A DNA stretch of 61,600 bases from NCBI GenBank assembly GCA_016934295.1, contig JAFGTD010000011.1, positions 1-61,600 of the forward strand. The letters are read 5' to 3'. The number at the start of each line of letters is the position of its first letter. Position 1 is the first letter of the stretch. This document shows positions 46,113 to 55,503 of the stretch, piece after piece. Position numbers and translations under genes: made by a program. This stretch comes from Acidobacteriota bacterium (GTDB taxonomy: Bacteria; Acidobacteriota; UBA6911). The notes beneath the pieces were generated by a model. That model had not been told where the DNA came from. It made no database searches and saw only the letters and a list, made by a program, of their open reading frames with translations.

Positions 46113-48227
46113 TCAGGGTGCGTTGCCTGAGGATAGCTGCAGATTCGCTCTTTGAACCGCACTGCGCGGTTCCAAGGTCGCTACATGGTCCCCCACGCTC
46201 TTTTTCGTAAATGTCACGCTGCATGTCGAACCCACCGGAATCTCGGTTCCCGGTAAGGGAGACTGATAAATTGCCACGCCGGAGCCTTTTGACTGCAAAT
46301 GAATTCCCAGATCGATACACCGGTTTAGAACCTTCCTCTTAGACATGCCTCGAAAATCGGGCAGGACAATCCGTGCGCTCTTAATCTGTACGGCGATAAC
46401 ATCCGGTTGATCGGCACTCAACGGATCCGTGTTGGATGCTGTGACCGGTTGTGCCGGAATAGCGTCCGGCAGGAAATCTTCCGTTCCGGTGTCGGCGATT
46501 GCAGGCGTATATTCCGGCAGAGAGAGATTCGTATCGGGCGGAACCCGAAGCTGCAACAACACTTCCTGCGCGATGTTCTTAAAGTAGGGAGCGCATACAT
46601 CCCCGCCGTAGTATTTGTTTTTGGGTTCGTCGAGCTGGACCAGGATTGTGATCCGCGGATTGGGGAGAGGCGCGAATCCGATGAAGGAGGATACATAGAC
46701 ACCCTTTTCATAACGTCCGTTCACGATCTTCTGGGCTGTGCCGGTTTTTCCCGCAGCACGATATCCTTCAAGCGCCGCGTGTTTTCCTGTGCCGCGCACA
46801 ACGGCTCCTTCGAAAGCTTCTGTTACTGCTTCGGCCGTTCGGTGACTCATTATCTGAGTCCGTATCGGCCGGTTTTCCCTGATTGTATTGTGATTTTCAT
46901 CTATGATGCGATCGACAACCGATGGACGGACCAGATAGCCTCCGTTCGCTATGGCATTAATCGCCGTCAAGATCTGTATGGACGTGACGCCCACTTCCTG
47001 GCCGAAAGAGATGGACGCTATCGACAACCCTGACCAGTCTTTCGTGTCGCGAACAGAGCCGGCGATTTCGCCCGGCAGATCAATGCCGGTTCGCGAACCG
47101 AATCCAAAATGTCTGATTGCTTCGTAAAGTCTCTGTTGTGCCAACCGCAGGCCCAGTTTTACCGCGCCGACGTTGGACGAGTGCTCCAGGATTTCGTTGA
47201 AGGTCAGTTTCCCGTATTGCTTATGATCGCGAAAAACATGGCCGGCGAGAGTAATGGATCCATTCTCGCAGTCGATCACATCGTCGGGCCGGATCAGTCC
47301 CGCTTCCAAAGCGGCGGTAGCGACGACAACCTTAAAGGTGGATCCCGGTTCGAACATATCCGTCACCGCCCTGTTCCGTCGTTGCCCTGCAGTATATGTA
47401 TTGTAAGTGTTGCAGTTAAACGTTGGATAATTCGACAGGGCGAGTATCCGTCCCGTATCGGATTCCATTATGATTGCGGTGCCTGCCTTAGCCTGGGCAT
47501 TTTTTACTGCGGCGGCCAGCTCCCGGTCGGCGATGAACTGGATCGACTTGTCAATACTGAGAGCCAGTGAGCAACCCTGGACAGGTGGTTTCTCTACATT
47601 GACCCGGAACGATTGGCGGCGGGCATCGACATCGAAGGAGAAAAGACCGTCTTCTCCTTTCAGTTCCCGGTCGTATTGCAGCTCGAGGCCGGCGCCTCCA
47701 TTCCCTTCCATGTTCACAAATCCAAGCGCATGCGATGCGAGTTCGCGATTAGGGTATACCCGCATGCTTTCATCCACGAAATACACTCCCTCGATTCCCA
47801 GTGCTTTTATACTTGTTTCCGCCGCAGGATCGATCCGGCGTTTAATGCGGAGGTATTCTTTTCGTGCGGGATCCGACATCTTCTTCAGTAGTTTTTCAGG
47901 ATCGATATCAAGGATGGCCGCCAGCTTGCGTGATGCTTCGGGTTTGTTGTCGATTATTTTCGGTGTGGCCAGAACGGTAGGTACTGTTACGCTGGTGGCC
48001 AATTCATCCATATGGCTGTCATAAATAATCCCCCGCGGCGCGGAAACCGATCGTGTGACCTGTTGTTTTTTTCGAGCGCTCTGTGCGTACGCTTCATGCT
48101 GCACTATTTGCAGTTGTACAAGTCGTACCAGGATGGACAGGCTCCATAGGGTGATCCCCAGCATAATGAGGACGATTTTTGCGGATTGGATCCTTCCTCC
48201 ACTCTTGGACATAAAAACCTGGCTCAT
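46113..48227 (-). CDS. ftsI: division transpeptidase FtsI (PBP3-like) with one PASTA domain
   Basis: 704 residues. One N-terminal membrane helix (IVLIMLGITLWSLSILVRLV), a dimerisation domain (RGIIYDSHMDELATSVTVPT), then the D,D-transpeptidase with all three active-site motifs: STFK in FEPGSTFKVVVATAALEAG, SSN in LEHSSNVGAVKLG, and KTGT in YRAAGKTGTAQKIVNG. After a Pro-rich linker it ends with a single PASTA domain (IVLPDFRGMSKRKVLNRCID; PLPGTEIPVGSTCSVTF). PASTA domains bind peptidoglycan or muropeptides and are absent from E. coli FtsI, so localisation or regulation may differ. Downstream neighbour murE is 12 bases away. Confidence 0.96.
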   Translation of the reverse strand: MSQVFMSKSGGRIQSAKIVLIMLGITLWSLSILVRLVQLQIVQHEAYAQSARKKQQVTRSVSAPRGIIYDSHMDELATSVTVPTVLATPKIIDNKPEASRKLAAILDIDPEKLLKKMSDPARKEYLRIKRRIDPAAETSIKALGIEGVYFVDESMRVYPNRELASHALGFVNMEGNGGAGLELQYDRELKGEDGLFSFDVDARRQSFRVNVEKPPVQGCSLALSIDKSIQFIADRELAAAVKNAQAKAGTAIIMESDTGRILALSNYPTFNCNTYNTYTAGQRRNRAVTDMFEPGSTFKVVVATAALEAGLIRPDDVIDCENGSITLAGHVFRDHKQYGKLTFNEILEHSSNVGAVKLGLRLAQQRLYEAIRHFGFGSRTGIDLPGEIAGSVRDTKDWSGLSIASISFGQEVGVTSIQILTAINAIANGGYLVRPSVVDRIIDENHNTIRENRPIRTQIMSHRTAEAVTEAFEGAVVRGTGKHAALEGYRAAGKTGTAQKIVNGRYEKGVYVSSFIGFAPLPNPRITILVQLDEPKNKYYGGDVCAPYFKNIAQEVLLQLRVPPDTNLSLPEYTPAIADTGTEDFLPDAIPAQPVTASNTDPLSADQPDVIAVQIKSARIVLPDFRGMSKRKVLNRCIDLGIHLQSKGSGVAIYQSPLPGTEIPVGSTCSVTFTKKSVGDHVATLEPRSAVQRANLQLSSGNAP

Positions 48228-48258
48228 TCACAGATTTCAGGAGAGAAATTTGAATTAA

Positions 48259-48696
48259 TTAATTAATAGTGTTCCGAAGCGTTCGTTTTTTCGAGTTCTT
48301 TAAATTGTCCGCTTCGGATCCGACCATTGCCAGCGAATCTGCAATACCGCGATCCCGGGTTTGAATCGGTGGCAGGATCATCTGATTCGGGCGCAGTTTG
48401 GTCATCCCAAGATCGCGGGTTGCGAGCGTATAGATGCGCTCTGGGCTTGTCAGAGTCTCTTCTTCAGCAATCAGGTTATCCTGCATATCCAGCAGCTTTT
48501 CTTCATCTTCGAAAAGATTCTGAGTTTCGTAACCGATGTATACGATCTGGCTGCGAACCCATGAGTAGAAAAGGAGAGCACCGGCGATCAATCCCAACGC
48601 TATGATGGTTCGCAGTAGCTCCGATAATATGCGCGCATCAATAACGCATTTGATGCCGTTGTTGCGAATTTCTATGCCGTCGGCCCAATCCGTCAT
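48259..48696 (-). CDS. ftsL: FtsL-like division protein
   Basis: 145 residues: a short cytoplasmic N-terminus, one membrane helix (LLRTIIALGLIAGALLFYSW) and a periplasmic leucine-zipper-like region (YIGYETQNLFEDEEKLLDMQ, LIAEEETLTSPERIYTLATR) ending in LGMTKLRPNQMILPP, the typical FtsL close. FtsL has low sequence conservation, so the call rests on topology plus position between rsmH and ftsI. The tail after residue 120 is longer than usual and charged. Confidence 0.85.
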   Translation of the reverse strand: MTDWADGIEIRNNGIKCVIDARILSELLRTIIALGLIAGALLFYSWVRSQIVYIGYETQNLFEDEEKLLDMQDNLIAEEETLTSPERIYTLATRDLGMTKLRPNQMILPPIQTRDRGIADSLAMVGSEADNLKNSKKRTLRNTIN

Positions 48697-48795
48697 TTCA
48701 ATCTCCTGTACTATGAGGTTCGGGTGATTCGTTATGCCCTGAAACGTAAATGAACATCGATATGCCTTGCATCCTTTGCGACAACAATCCCTGAG

Positions 48796-49749
48796 TTATA
48801 ATTTTTCCAATGCCCGCAGCCTGGCGCTTCGAGCGCGCGGATTAACGGCAAGTTCCTCGCGCTTCGGCGTTATGGGACGTGTATGCGTAAGACGACCCAC
48901 CGCCTGCCTGGGGCACCTGCACAGTTCCGGCGGCGCTTCACACACACACTGCCCGGCCAGTTTGCGAAGGGTTTTCTTTATTATCCTGTCTTCCAGAGAA
49001 TGAAACGCGATTGTTACAATTCGTCCGCCCGGTTTTAGAAATCCGGTTGCTTCAATAAGGAATTTTTCCAACCCCTCGAGTTCTTCATTAACCGCGATCC
49101 GCAATGCCTGAAACGTCCGGGTCGCAGGATGTATTGTCTGGCGCCCCCGGCCCTTAATGGTGCGGCTGATGATTTCCGAAAGCTGCGAACAGCGCGCAAT
49201 GGGCCCTTTGCTTCTTTCGCGGACGATAGCCGCGGCAATGCGGCGCGAAAGCTTTTCTTCTCCATACCGGTAGATCAGGTTCGCCAGTTCACTTTCGGGG
49301 GTGTTGTTGACAATATCGGCCGCGGTCCATCTTTGACTCCTGTCCATACGCATATCCAGATTGACATCCGAGTGAATGCTGAAGCCCCGTTCTGAAGAAA
49401 GCAGCTGATAGGATGAAACCCCCAGGTCCACCAGGATCCCGTCGACAGGCCCCACGTCCAGATTGTTCAGAATCAGCGGCAAATTTTTATAGTTGTCGTG
49501 TACCAGTCGTATGCTGTGGGCGAAAGGTTTCAGTCGCTCGTTGGCTTTATCGAGCGATTCTTTGTCCCGATCGATCCCGATCAACAGACCTTCGGGCAGG
49601 ATCTTCTGCAGAATGGTGTGTGCATGTCCCCCCAATCCAACCGTTCCGTCGACATAAATCCCCCCGGGTTTGCACTGGAGGGATTCAATCGCCTCTTCCA
49701 ACATGACCGGAAGGTGCTCAAAATCTGGATTTCTAGAGAAATCTGTCAT
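48796..49749 (-). CDS. rsmH: 16S rRNA (cytosine1402-N4)-methyltransferase
   Basis: About 317 residues. Methylates N4 of C1402 in the 16S rRNA P-site with SAM. It carries HLPVMLEEAIESLQCKPGGI, the SAM motif YVDGTVGLGGHAHTILQKIL, DGILVDLGVSSYQLLSSERG, and the C-terminal RIVTIAFHSLEDRIIKKTLR. ATG 49749 gives the family's usual beginning, but GTG 49773 in the same frame is possible; neither has a strong RBS. Lies between mraZ and ftsL. The C-terminus is preceded by several Cys (QCVCEAPPELCRC). Confidence 0.96.
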   Translation of the reverse strand: MTDFSRNPDFEHLPVMLEEAIESLQCKPGGIYVDGTVGLGGHAHTILQKILPEGLLIGIDRDKESLDKANERLKPFAHSIRLVHDNYKNLPLILNNLDVGPVDGILVDLGVSSYQLLSSERGFSIHSDVNLDMRMDRSQRWTAADIVNNTPESELANLIYRYGEEKLSRRIAAAIVRERSKGPIARCSQLSEIISRTIKGRGRQTIHPATRTFQALRIAVNEELEGLEKFLIEATGFLKPGGRIVTIAFHSLEDRIIKKTLRKLAGQCVCEAPPELCRCPRQAVGRLTHTRPITPKREELAVNPRARSARLRALEKL

Positions 49750-49879
49750 ATTTTTTCGGGCTGTTGCTCTCACGGGTCCCCGGTTTCTCGATCTATGTTG
49801 TGTATGTAATATTCAGCCGAAGTGTTCGTTCCGGCGTCTGTCCTGTAATCCGAACGCCTCATGTTCCGGCTTCCTTTTT

Positions 49880-50320
49880 TTAAAATCCCTGATCCGCCAG
49901 TTTTTCACGTTCCTCAGTGGTAAGAGGATTTTCCATAAGGCTTTTCCTAAATACTTCGTTATTCCAGACCTCAAGGTGGTCTGTTTTTCCAATGACAATC
50001 ACATCCCCGGAAATCCGGGCATCATCGCGGAGCGATTGCGGCATCAGGATCCTTCCCTGGGGATCCATCTGAGTCAGAAGCCCGTAGTAGCTCGTGAATC
50101 GCTGCAGTTTTAGTTTGGCAGGATCCATTCGCGGAGGTTCTTGAAGCTTCCGGGCGATTCGCTCCCATATGGAAAGCGGATATATCTGCGCGCATTGCCC
50201 GTCGTCACTTGTTACGTAGTAAGTGTTGTCATCCGTGTCGGGCATGTCGCGACGGAATTTGGCGGGCAGTCTTAGCCTAGATTTTTCGTCGATCTTGGCT
50301 GAGTAACTTCCCAATAGCAT
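49880..50320 (-). CDS. mraZ: MraZ, regulator of the dcw cluster
   Basis: 146 residues with two SpoVT/AbrB-like repeats: MLLGSYSAKIDEKSRLRLPA and LLTQMDPQGRILMPQSLRDD, each with the DxxxRhhhP signature. MraZ binds direct repeats in its own promoter and represses the dcw operon. It heads the cluster. Such repeats occur 80 bases upstream (see the operator entry). The bases between mraZ and rsmH (49750-49879) hold no gene. Confidence 0.97.
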   Translation of the reverse strand: MLLGSYSAKIDEKSRLRLPAKFRRDMPDTDDNTYYVTSDDGQCAQIYPLSIWERIARKLQEPPRMDPAKLKLQRFTSYYGLLTQMDPQGRILMPQSLRDDARISGDVIVIGKTDHLEVWNNEVFRKSLMENPLTTEEREKLADQGF

Positions 50321-50362
50321 ATCAATCCTGATTTTTTTCAGATATCCTGCTTATGATTTATC

Positions 50363-50368
50363 ATTATA
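50363..50368 (-). promoter_or_regulatory. -10 box of the mraZ/dcw promoter
   Basis: Perfect TATAAT on the minus strand, 43 bases before the mraZ ATG. The -35 region (about 50386-50391) is weak, as expected for a promoter whose upstream side is crowded by operator repeats. Confidence 0.6.
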
Positions 50369-50400
50369 TTAGAGGGAAGTGGGTTCTTTGGTTCTGGTGA

Positions 50401-50425
50401 ACCACATTAGACCACTTCTGACCAC
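50401..50425 (-). promoter_or_regulatory. MraZ-type operator: three GTGGT repeats with 10-bp period
   Basis: On the minus strand GTGGT occurs three times (50425-50421, 50415-50411, 50405-50401), exactly ten bases apart. MraZ operators in E. coli are three TGGGN repeats separated by 5 bases, the same period with one base changed (TGGTY here). They lie just upstream of the -10 box and its weak -35 region. Confidence 0.75.
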
Positions 50426-50769
50426 TCGAAAATAAGTCTTTTATTTCTTTATGTCAAGAAAATTAGTGCAAGTATTTAAATTCAAAAAAATCCGATAAAA
50501 ATCCGATAAAAATGTGAAAAATGTGAGTCAGGCCTTCGTCGGTGGTTTTGCCTGTTTCATGGCAGAGTAAGTTCCATAAATTCCCGGACGCGGAGACGCT
50601 GTTGGAGAGAAAGAGAAAGAGACTAATAATGTTGCGGATGTCAATCCCGGCATTTAAATAATTGCATTTTTATTGCAACATTATTTGTGCTTCCGTGTGG
50701 AATATTTAGAGAAATACGGGTTATGTCAACGTGTGGTAACATACGAAACTTTGTTTTTGAGGACTGCAT
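50426..50769. other. divergent AT-rich spacer between the mraZ and ychF operons
   Basis: No gene seen. It contains an 11-base unit (ATCCGATAAAA) repeated directly at 50490 and 50501, followed by ATGTGA units at 50512 and 50521. Both flanking operons are transcribed outwards from here, so promoters for both must lie in or next to it. I could not place the ychF promoter with confidence. Confidence 0.5.
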
Positions 50770-51879
50770 ATGAAGATCGGAATCGTCGGGTTGCCGCAAG
50801 TAGGTAAAACCATAATATTTAAGCTGCTGACACAGGGGCGGGTGGATACGTCTTCGTGGGGGAATGTGAGAGAAGCTCATATCGGTGTCGCCCAGGTGCC
50901 CGATGCGCGTCTGGATCGGCTGGCGGAAATCGTGAATCCGAAAAAGACCACATATGCAAGTATCGAATATGTCGATCTGCCCGGTATATCCCGTGGAGAA
51001 GGAAAAGCCGCACTGGAAGGCCGGAGCCGGGATATGGGCACTTATCTGAACAGTTTAAAGAATGTCGATACGCTTCTGCATATTGTACGCGGTTTCGACG
51101 ATCCCGATATTCCCCATGTAGAAGGATCCGTTGATCCTGTCCGCGATATAGAACTTTTTGAGATCGAGATGATTTTCTCCGATCTTGCTATTGTCGAAAA
51201 AAGGCTGGAACGGCTGTCCAAGGACCTGAAAAAAATCAAGTCCCGGGAACTGGAGATGGAAAATGAAGTGCTTCTGCGCTTCAAAAAAGCCCTGGAATCG
51301 GAGCAGCCGTTGCGGGAGCTGCAATGGACTCCCGATGAAGAAAAACGTATTAAGGGTTTCACTTTTCTTTCGGCAAAGCCGGTGCTTCAGGTCATAAATG
51401 TCGCGGATCAGGATGCCGTTAAAATAGATCATGTCGTGGAAGAGTATGGTTTGCAAAAACAGGCGGCGATGTGCAATGTCGGGATTACGGCTGTTTGCGG
51501 CAAGATTGAATCGGAAATAGCCGCCCTTCAGCCCGATGATGCGGCAATGTTCATGGAGGATCTCGGGCTCGAAGGGAGCGCGCTCGACCGTATTATTCAG
51601 AGTTCCTACGATCTCCTGGGAGTTTTTTCTTTTTATACGGCCGGGGAGCCTGAAGTGCGGGCCTGGACGATTCCCCGAGGGACGACTGCCGCAAAAGCGG
51701 CAGGGGTCATTCACACGGATTTCGAGAAAGGTTTTATCAAAGCGGAGGTTGTTGCATTTCAGGATATGATGGAACTGGGTTCGTTCCAGGCGGCAAGGTC
51801 CAGGGGAGTGTTGCGTCTTGAAGGCAGGGAATATGTGGTACAGGAAGGGGACGTAATCCTTTTTCGATTCAATCTTTGA
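50770..51879 (+). CDS. divergent YchF/Obg-family GTPase-like protein with TGS domain
   Basis: 369 residues. The P-loop is GIVGLPQVGKTIIFKLLT; the usual YchF has GKST and a longer switch region. Switch II reads VDLPGISRGEGKAALEGRS, shorter than the family's usual form. The base-recognition site is VLQVINVADQD, in the place of the YchF NxxE motif that favours ATP over GTP. A coiled-coil insert (about 135-180, ERLSKDLKKIKSRELEMENE) and a C-terminal TGS domain (about 280-369) follow as in YchF. YchF binds ribosomes and affects oxidative stress responses. The sequence differs enough that this may be a paralogue with another role. First gene of the operon with the Omp85 protein, 18 bases away. Confidence 0.88.
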   Translation: MKIGIVGLPQVGKTIIFKLLTQGRVDTSSWGNVREAHIGVAQVPDARLDRLAEIVNPKKTTYASIEYVDLPGISRGEGKAALEGRSRDMGTYLNSLKNVDTLLHIVRGFDDPDIPHVEGSVDPVRDIELFEIEMIFSDLAIVEKRLERLSKDLKKIKSRELEMENEVLLRFKKALESEQPLRELQWTPDEEKRIKGFTFLSAKPVLQVINVADQDAVKIDHVVEEYGLQKQAAMCNVGITAVCGKIESEIAALQPDDAAMFMEDLGLEGSALDRIIQSSYDLLGVFSFYTAGEPEVRAWTIPRGTTAAKAAGVIHTDFEKGFIKAEVVAFQDMMELGSFQAARSRGVLRLEGREYVVQEGDVILFRFNL

Positions 51880-51897
51880 TTTAAGTCACGGGGAAGC

Positions 51898-54729
51898 ATG
51901 GACGGGACCGGTGGATTTTTCAGATGGGTGTTTAAGACGGTGTGCCCCCAATGTGTCCGTCGGTGCCGATCCCTGTTGGCGTTCTTCGGAATTATCGGTG
52001 TGCTGTCCCTTTCGCCGGCGGTCGGAGAATCACTGCAGCAAGACAATTCGGATGAATCCCTTTTCAGTAGTACTGTCCGCAGTATCGAATATTCTGCCGA
52101 TTTCCATTTTGACCGTTCCCATTATGATCCGTACATCGGGATTCAACCGGGGGACCGGCTGACGCGCACCGCGCTGAAAAGATCGATTCAATCCCTTTAT
52201 GACAGCGGCCGCTTTTCTTCGATCGTCGTCCAGGCCCTTCCAGGGGAGGACGGCACATGCCTCCGCTTTGAACTAAAACAGAATTATTATTTCAATGAAT
52301 TTTCGCTTGAAGGGGACGCGGACCTGAAGGGCCGATCTTTATGGGAATGGGTGCCCCTGCCTGTCGGGAAGCGCTATACGGAAGAAAGCCTGGAGGAAGC
52401 CCGACAGGCCGTTCAGAATTTTATACAGGAGAGGGGGTATTATCTCGCAGAAATTCGTGCCGTAACCTTGTGGAATGAAACGAACCGTCAGGTGAATGTT
52501 GTTTTCGAAGTGCAACCCGGAGAGCTTGCCGTTATAGGCTCGATCGATATCCTGGGCGTGCCGGACAGGGATTATTCGAAGTTGTCGGACAAGTTCGGAT
52601 ATAAAAAGGGAAAGGAATACGATCGGAGTCGACTGGCCGATCGCAGGGAAAATCTCCGGAAGCATTTCACGAAAGAGGGCTACCTGGCAGCGGAGGCGGA
52701 AGTTACCGAGTCATTCAATCCCGAAACAGGCAGTGTAGCCCTGACGCTGAAGGTATCCAACTACGGGAAAGTACGGGTTGTCGTAGACGGTTATAAAATC
52801 GACAAGAATCAGCTGCGCCGCCTGCTTCCTGTCCTGACCGGGGAAGGAGTACGCGAAGAGATCCTGGATGAAGGGGCGGACAATCTGAAGGAATTCCTTG
52901 AAAACAGGGGGCACTCGGAAGCGGAAGTTGCCATTTCCGAAGAGGAGGAAGAAGGGGTTCGTGTCTTGCGCTACAGGATCGTTCCGGGACGTAAATTTAA
53001 GGTGGAATACGTCCGGTTTCAGGGTAACAAAGTAATTTCCGACAAGGAATTGTTCGAATCGGTCGAAGTACGGCCTTCCTCATTACTGAATAATTCGACA
53101 TACAGCGTAACGCGTCTGGATGACGACGTGGCTGCATTGAAGGCGCTGTATGAATCCAGGGGCTATCTCGAAGCCGACATTATTCCTCTTATCGAACCGC
53201 TTGAAGATGAAAGTGACCTGGGCATTAAATACCAGTGCACTGAAGGCCCGCTTTCGACAACGGGTTCCGTCAGTTTCGAAGGGAATACCGCGTTTGCAAC
53301 TGAAGAACTGCTTTCCAGAATCATCCTGTCTCCCGGCAAGGCCTATTCGCCGATCCTGGCCGAAAGAGACCGGCAAGCCCTTCTGGCTGCCTATAATGAT
53401 GTCGGGTATCTCCAGGTACGGGGCACCGTCCGTGCGGAGAAGGTCGGTGAAGAAAATTCCTATCATGTAGGATTTCAGATCGAGGAAGGAACGCAGTTTT
53501 TCGTGGATCGTATCATCATCCTCGGCAACGACCACACCCGCGGGTCTGTCATAGAAAAACATATTAAGTTGAAGCCCGGAGATCCACTCAGCCTCGGAAA
53601 ACTGCTCCAGACACAGCAGGCTCTTTACAGGATCGGGATTTTCGACCAGGTTCGGGTAGTCCAGCAGAATCCGGAAAGCACGAATCCATACCATAATGTT
53701 GTTGTTCGTTTACGGGAATCCAAGCGGTTTACGATTCGATACGGAATCGGGTATCAGGAGCGGGAAAAACTTCGGGGGACGCTGGAGTTCTCCGATATCA
53801 ATATTCTGGGAATGGCTCGACGGGCGGATATCCGCCTCAGGGGCAGCAGCATCGAACAGTATGTGACCTTCAACCTGCAGCAGACCCAATATCGCCCGTT
53901 GCCGGTCGATACCTACGTCTCTCTCTCAGCCAGCTACCGCCAGGAGGTAAGTTTTGATATCAGGCGCCTTGGAGCGACCTATCAGTTCAGCCACCCGCTC
54001 AGCAACCACAGCTGGGGTTTGTTGCGGTACAACTTTCAGAACGTGCGTTCGTTCAATTTGCAGATTTCCGATCCAGAATTTGAGAGGGAGGACACTCCGC
54101 GCAATCTCTCCACCTTTTCCGTTCTTTATGTCAACGATTCCCGCGATAACTATCTGGATCCGTCGGAAGGTTTTTTTACTTCGACCGACTTCAGTATCAC
54201 TCCCAAGCCGCTGGGAGATAACTCCTATATTTCTTTCTTCACACAGAACAATTACTACGGGAAGTTACCAAAATCTCTAATGACGGCGGCCTCTCTGCGC
54301 ATCGGATTAATACAACCTTACAACAACTCAAGCGTTCCCATCAGCGAACGTTTCTTTGCCGGCGGCTCGTCGAGTCTGAGGGGATTTGAAACCGATTATG
54401 CCGGCCCTCTGGATCCTGTCACCTTCAAGCCTACAGGCGGAAACGCACTGGTTATCGGTTCGGTGGAACTGCGCAGGCCGATCCTCTCGTTTATCCATAT
54501 TGCCGGATTTTATGATACGGGAAACGTTTTCTCGACAATAAGGGATATCAGTTTTTCAGGATTCAGTCATAGTATAGGTGCGGGACTTCGGTTTAAAACA
54601 CCTTTGGGCCCGCTGCGTATTGACTATGGTTATAATTTGAACCTGCCTCCGGAATTGCGAAATCCCGAGCCGCCGCGTGAGGGTCTGGACCGGGGGTACC
54701 TGTTTATAACGGTTGGACCTCCTTTCTAA
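51898..54729 (+). CDS. Omp85/BamA-family outer-membrane assembly protein with about seven POTRA domains
   Basis: 943 residues. A signal sequence (LLAFFGIIGVLSLSPAVG) precedes roughly seven POTRA repeats between residues 55 and 610, each ending in a typical strand and starting with motifs such as NEFSLEGDADLKG, AVIGSIDILGV, KFKVEYVRFQGNKV, TTGSVSFEGNTAF and VDRIIILGNDHTR. A C-terminal barrel from about 610 has the loop-6 motif FAGGSSSLRGFETDYAGP and final Phe (ITVGPPF). BamA usually has five POTRA domains and TamA three. Likely function: insertion of outer-membrane proteins. Start ATG 51898 with GGGGAAG upstream. Downstream are a SurA-like chaperone and TamB, giving a biogenesis operon. Whether it is BamA or TamA is open, since the other Omp85 here is the TamB fusion. 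Confidence 0.95.
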   Translation: MDGTGGFFRWVFKTVCPQCVRRCRSLLAFFGIIGVLSLSPAVGESLQQDNSDESLFSSTVRSIEYSADFHFDRSHYDPYIGIQPGDRLTRTALKRSIQSLYDSGRFSSIVVQALPGEDGTCLRFELKQNYYFNEFSLEGDADLKGRSLWEWVPLPVGKRYTEESLEEARQAVQNFIQERGYYLAEIRAVTLWNETNRQVNVVFEVQPGELAVIGSIDILGVPDRDYSKLSDKFGYKKGKEYDRSRLADRRENLRKHFTKEGYLAAEAEVTESFNPETGSVALTLKVSNYGKVRVVVDGYKIDKNQLRRLLPVLTGEGVREEILDEGADNLKEFLENRGHSEAEVAISEEEEEGVRVLRYRIVPGRKFKVEYVRFQGNKVISDKELFESVEVRPSSLLNNSTYSVTRLDDDVAALKALYESRGYLEADIIPLIEPLEDESDLGIKYQCTEGPLSTTGSVSFEGNTAFATEELLSRIILSPGKAYSPILAERDRQALLAAYNDVGYLQVRGTVRAEKVGEENSYHVGFQIEEGTQFFVDRIIILGNDHTRGSVIEKHIKLKPGDPLSLGKLLQTQQALYRIGIFDQVRVVQQNPESTNPYHNVVVRLRESKRFTIRYGIGYQEREKLRGTLEFSDINILGMARRADIRLRGSSIEQYVTFNLQQTQYRPLPVDTYVSLSASYRQEVSFDIRRLGATYQFSHPLSNHSWGLLRYNFQNVRSFNLQISDPEFEREDTPRNLSTFSVLYVNDSRDNYLDPSEGFFTSTDFSITPKPLGDNSYISFFTQNNYYGKLPKSLMTAASLRIGLIQPYNNSSVPISERFFAGGSSSLRGFETDYAGPLDPVTFKPTGGNALVIGSVELRRPILSFIHIAGFYDTGNVFSTIRDISFSGFSHSIGAGLRFKTPLGPLRIDYGYNLNLPPELRNPEPPREGLDRGYLFITVGPPF

Positions 54730-54732
54730 GCT

Positions 54733-55497
54733 ATGAACATATTTGGGCGAAAACGTGTAAAAACTTCAGCGATGGATCGGAACTGTATTTTCCCGGGATG
54801 GCGGGCTGTATGGATTGGGTTGATTGGCCTGATTCTCTGTGCTTCAAACCTGTCGGGTAGTGAAGTCGATCGTCTGCTGGTCGTTGTGAACGGCACGGTA
54901 ATCACAGAGGGGGATCTTTACATTGCACGCAGTCTCAATCCCCTGGTTCTTAACGGAGAAAATGTCGATCCTGTTTCACGCAATGCGGAAATAGACAGTC
55001 TTATTGACCTTGAGCTGATACGGCAGGAACTGGAGAATTTCAGCCTGGCTTCCGGTGATGAAAGCGTTTTGGATGCCAGAGTGGTGCGGTTGCGGAATCG
55101 TTTGGAAGAAAAGGGCGGTCTTGACCGGCTGCTGGAACGCCTCGGCCTCCGGGATTCTGAACTGAATTCCTATCTAAAGTTTCAAATTTCAATTCTGGAT
55201 TTTATCGATTACCGATTCAGTCCATTTGCCGGTGTTTCGGAAGCTGAAATTGAAGCTTATTATAAAGATACCTACGGTCCGCAGCTCCGGGAGTCGGGGC
55301 TAGAATTGCCTCCACTGGTCCAGGTTTCAGGTAAGATTGAAGAGATATTGAAAGCGGAAAAGATAAATGAAGCTCTCGATCAATGGCTTCTGGATGCCCG
55401 GCGTAATGCGCAAATTGAATACTTCGATGAGGACGTACCGGCAAACGGGGAATTTGAACATTCCCGGGAGCGTTTCAAATCCGGAGCAACGGAGTAA
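54733..55497 (+). CDS. SurA-N-like periplasmic chaperone without parvulin domain
   Basis: 254 residues. A hydrophobic leader (AVWIGLIGLILCASNLSGS) is followed by a SurA N-terminal domain (DRLLVVVNGTVITEGDLYIA, then helices to LDFIDYRFSPFAGVSEAEIE) and a C-terminal segment with the closing helix and strand (INEALDQWLLDARRNAQIEY). The parvulin (PPIase) domain that normally sits between them is missing, so it is probably a pure chaperone for unfolded outer-membrane proteins. It lies 3 bases after the Omp85 gene and 6 before tamB, which fits. ATG 54772 is an alternative start; neither has a clear RBS. Confidence 0.82.
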   Translation: MNIFGRKRVKTSAMDRNCIFPGWRAVWIGLIGLILCASNLSGSEVDRLLVVVNGTVITEGDLYIARSLNPLVLNGENVDPVSRNAEIDSLIDLELIRQELENFSLASGDESVLDARVVRLRNRLEEKGGLDRLLERLGLRDSELNSYLKFQISILDFIDYRFSPFAGVSEAEIEAYYKDTYGPQLRESGLELPPLVQVSGKIEEILKAEKINEALDQWLLDARRNAQIEYFDEDVPANGEFEHSRERFKSGATE

Positions 55498-55503
55498 ATT
55501 TTC

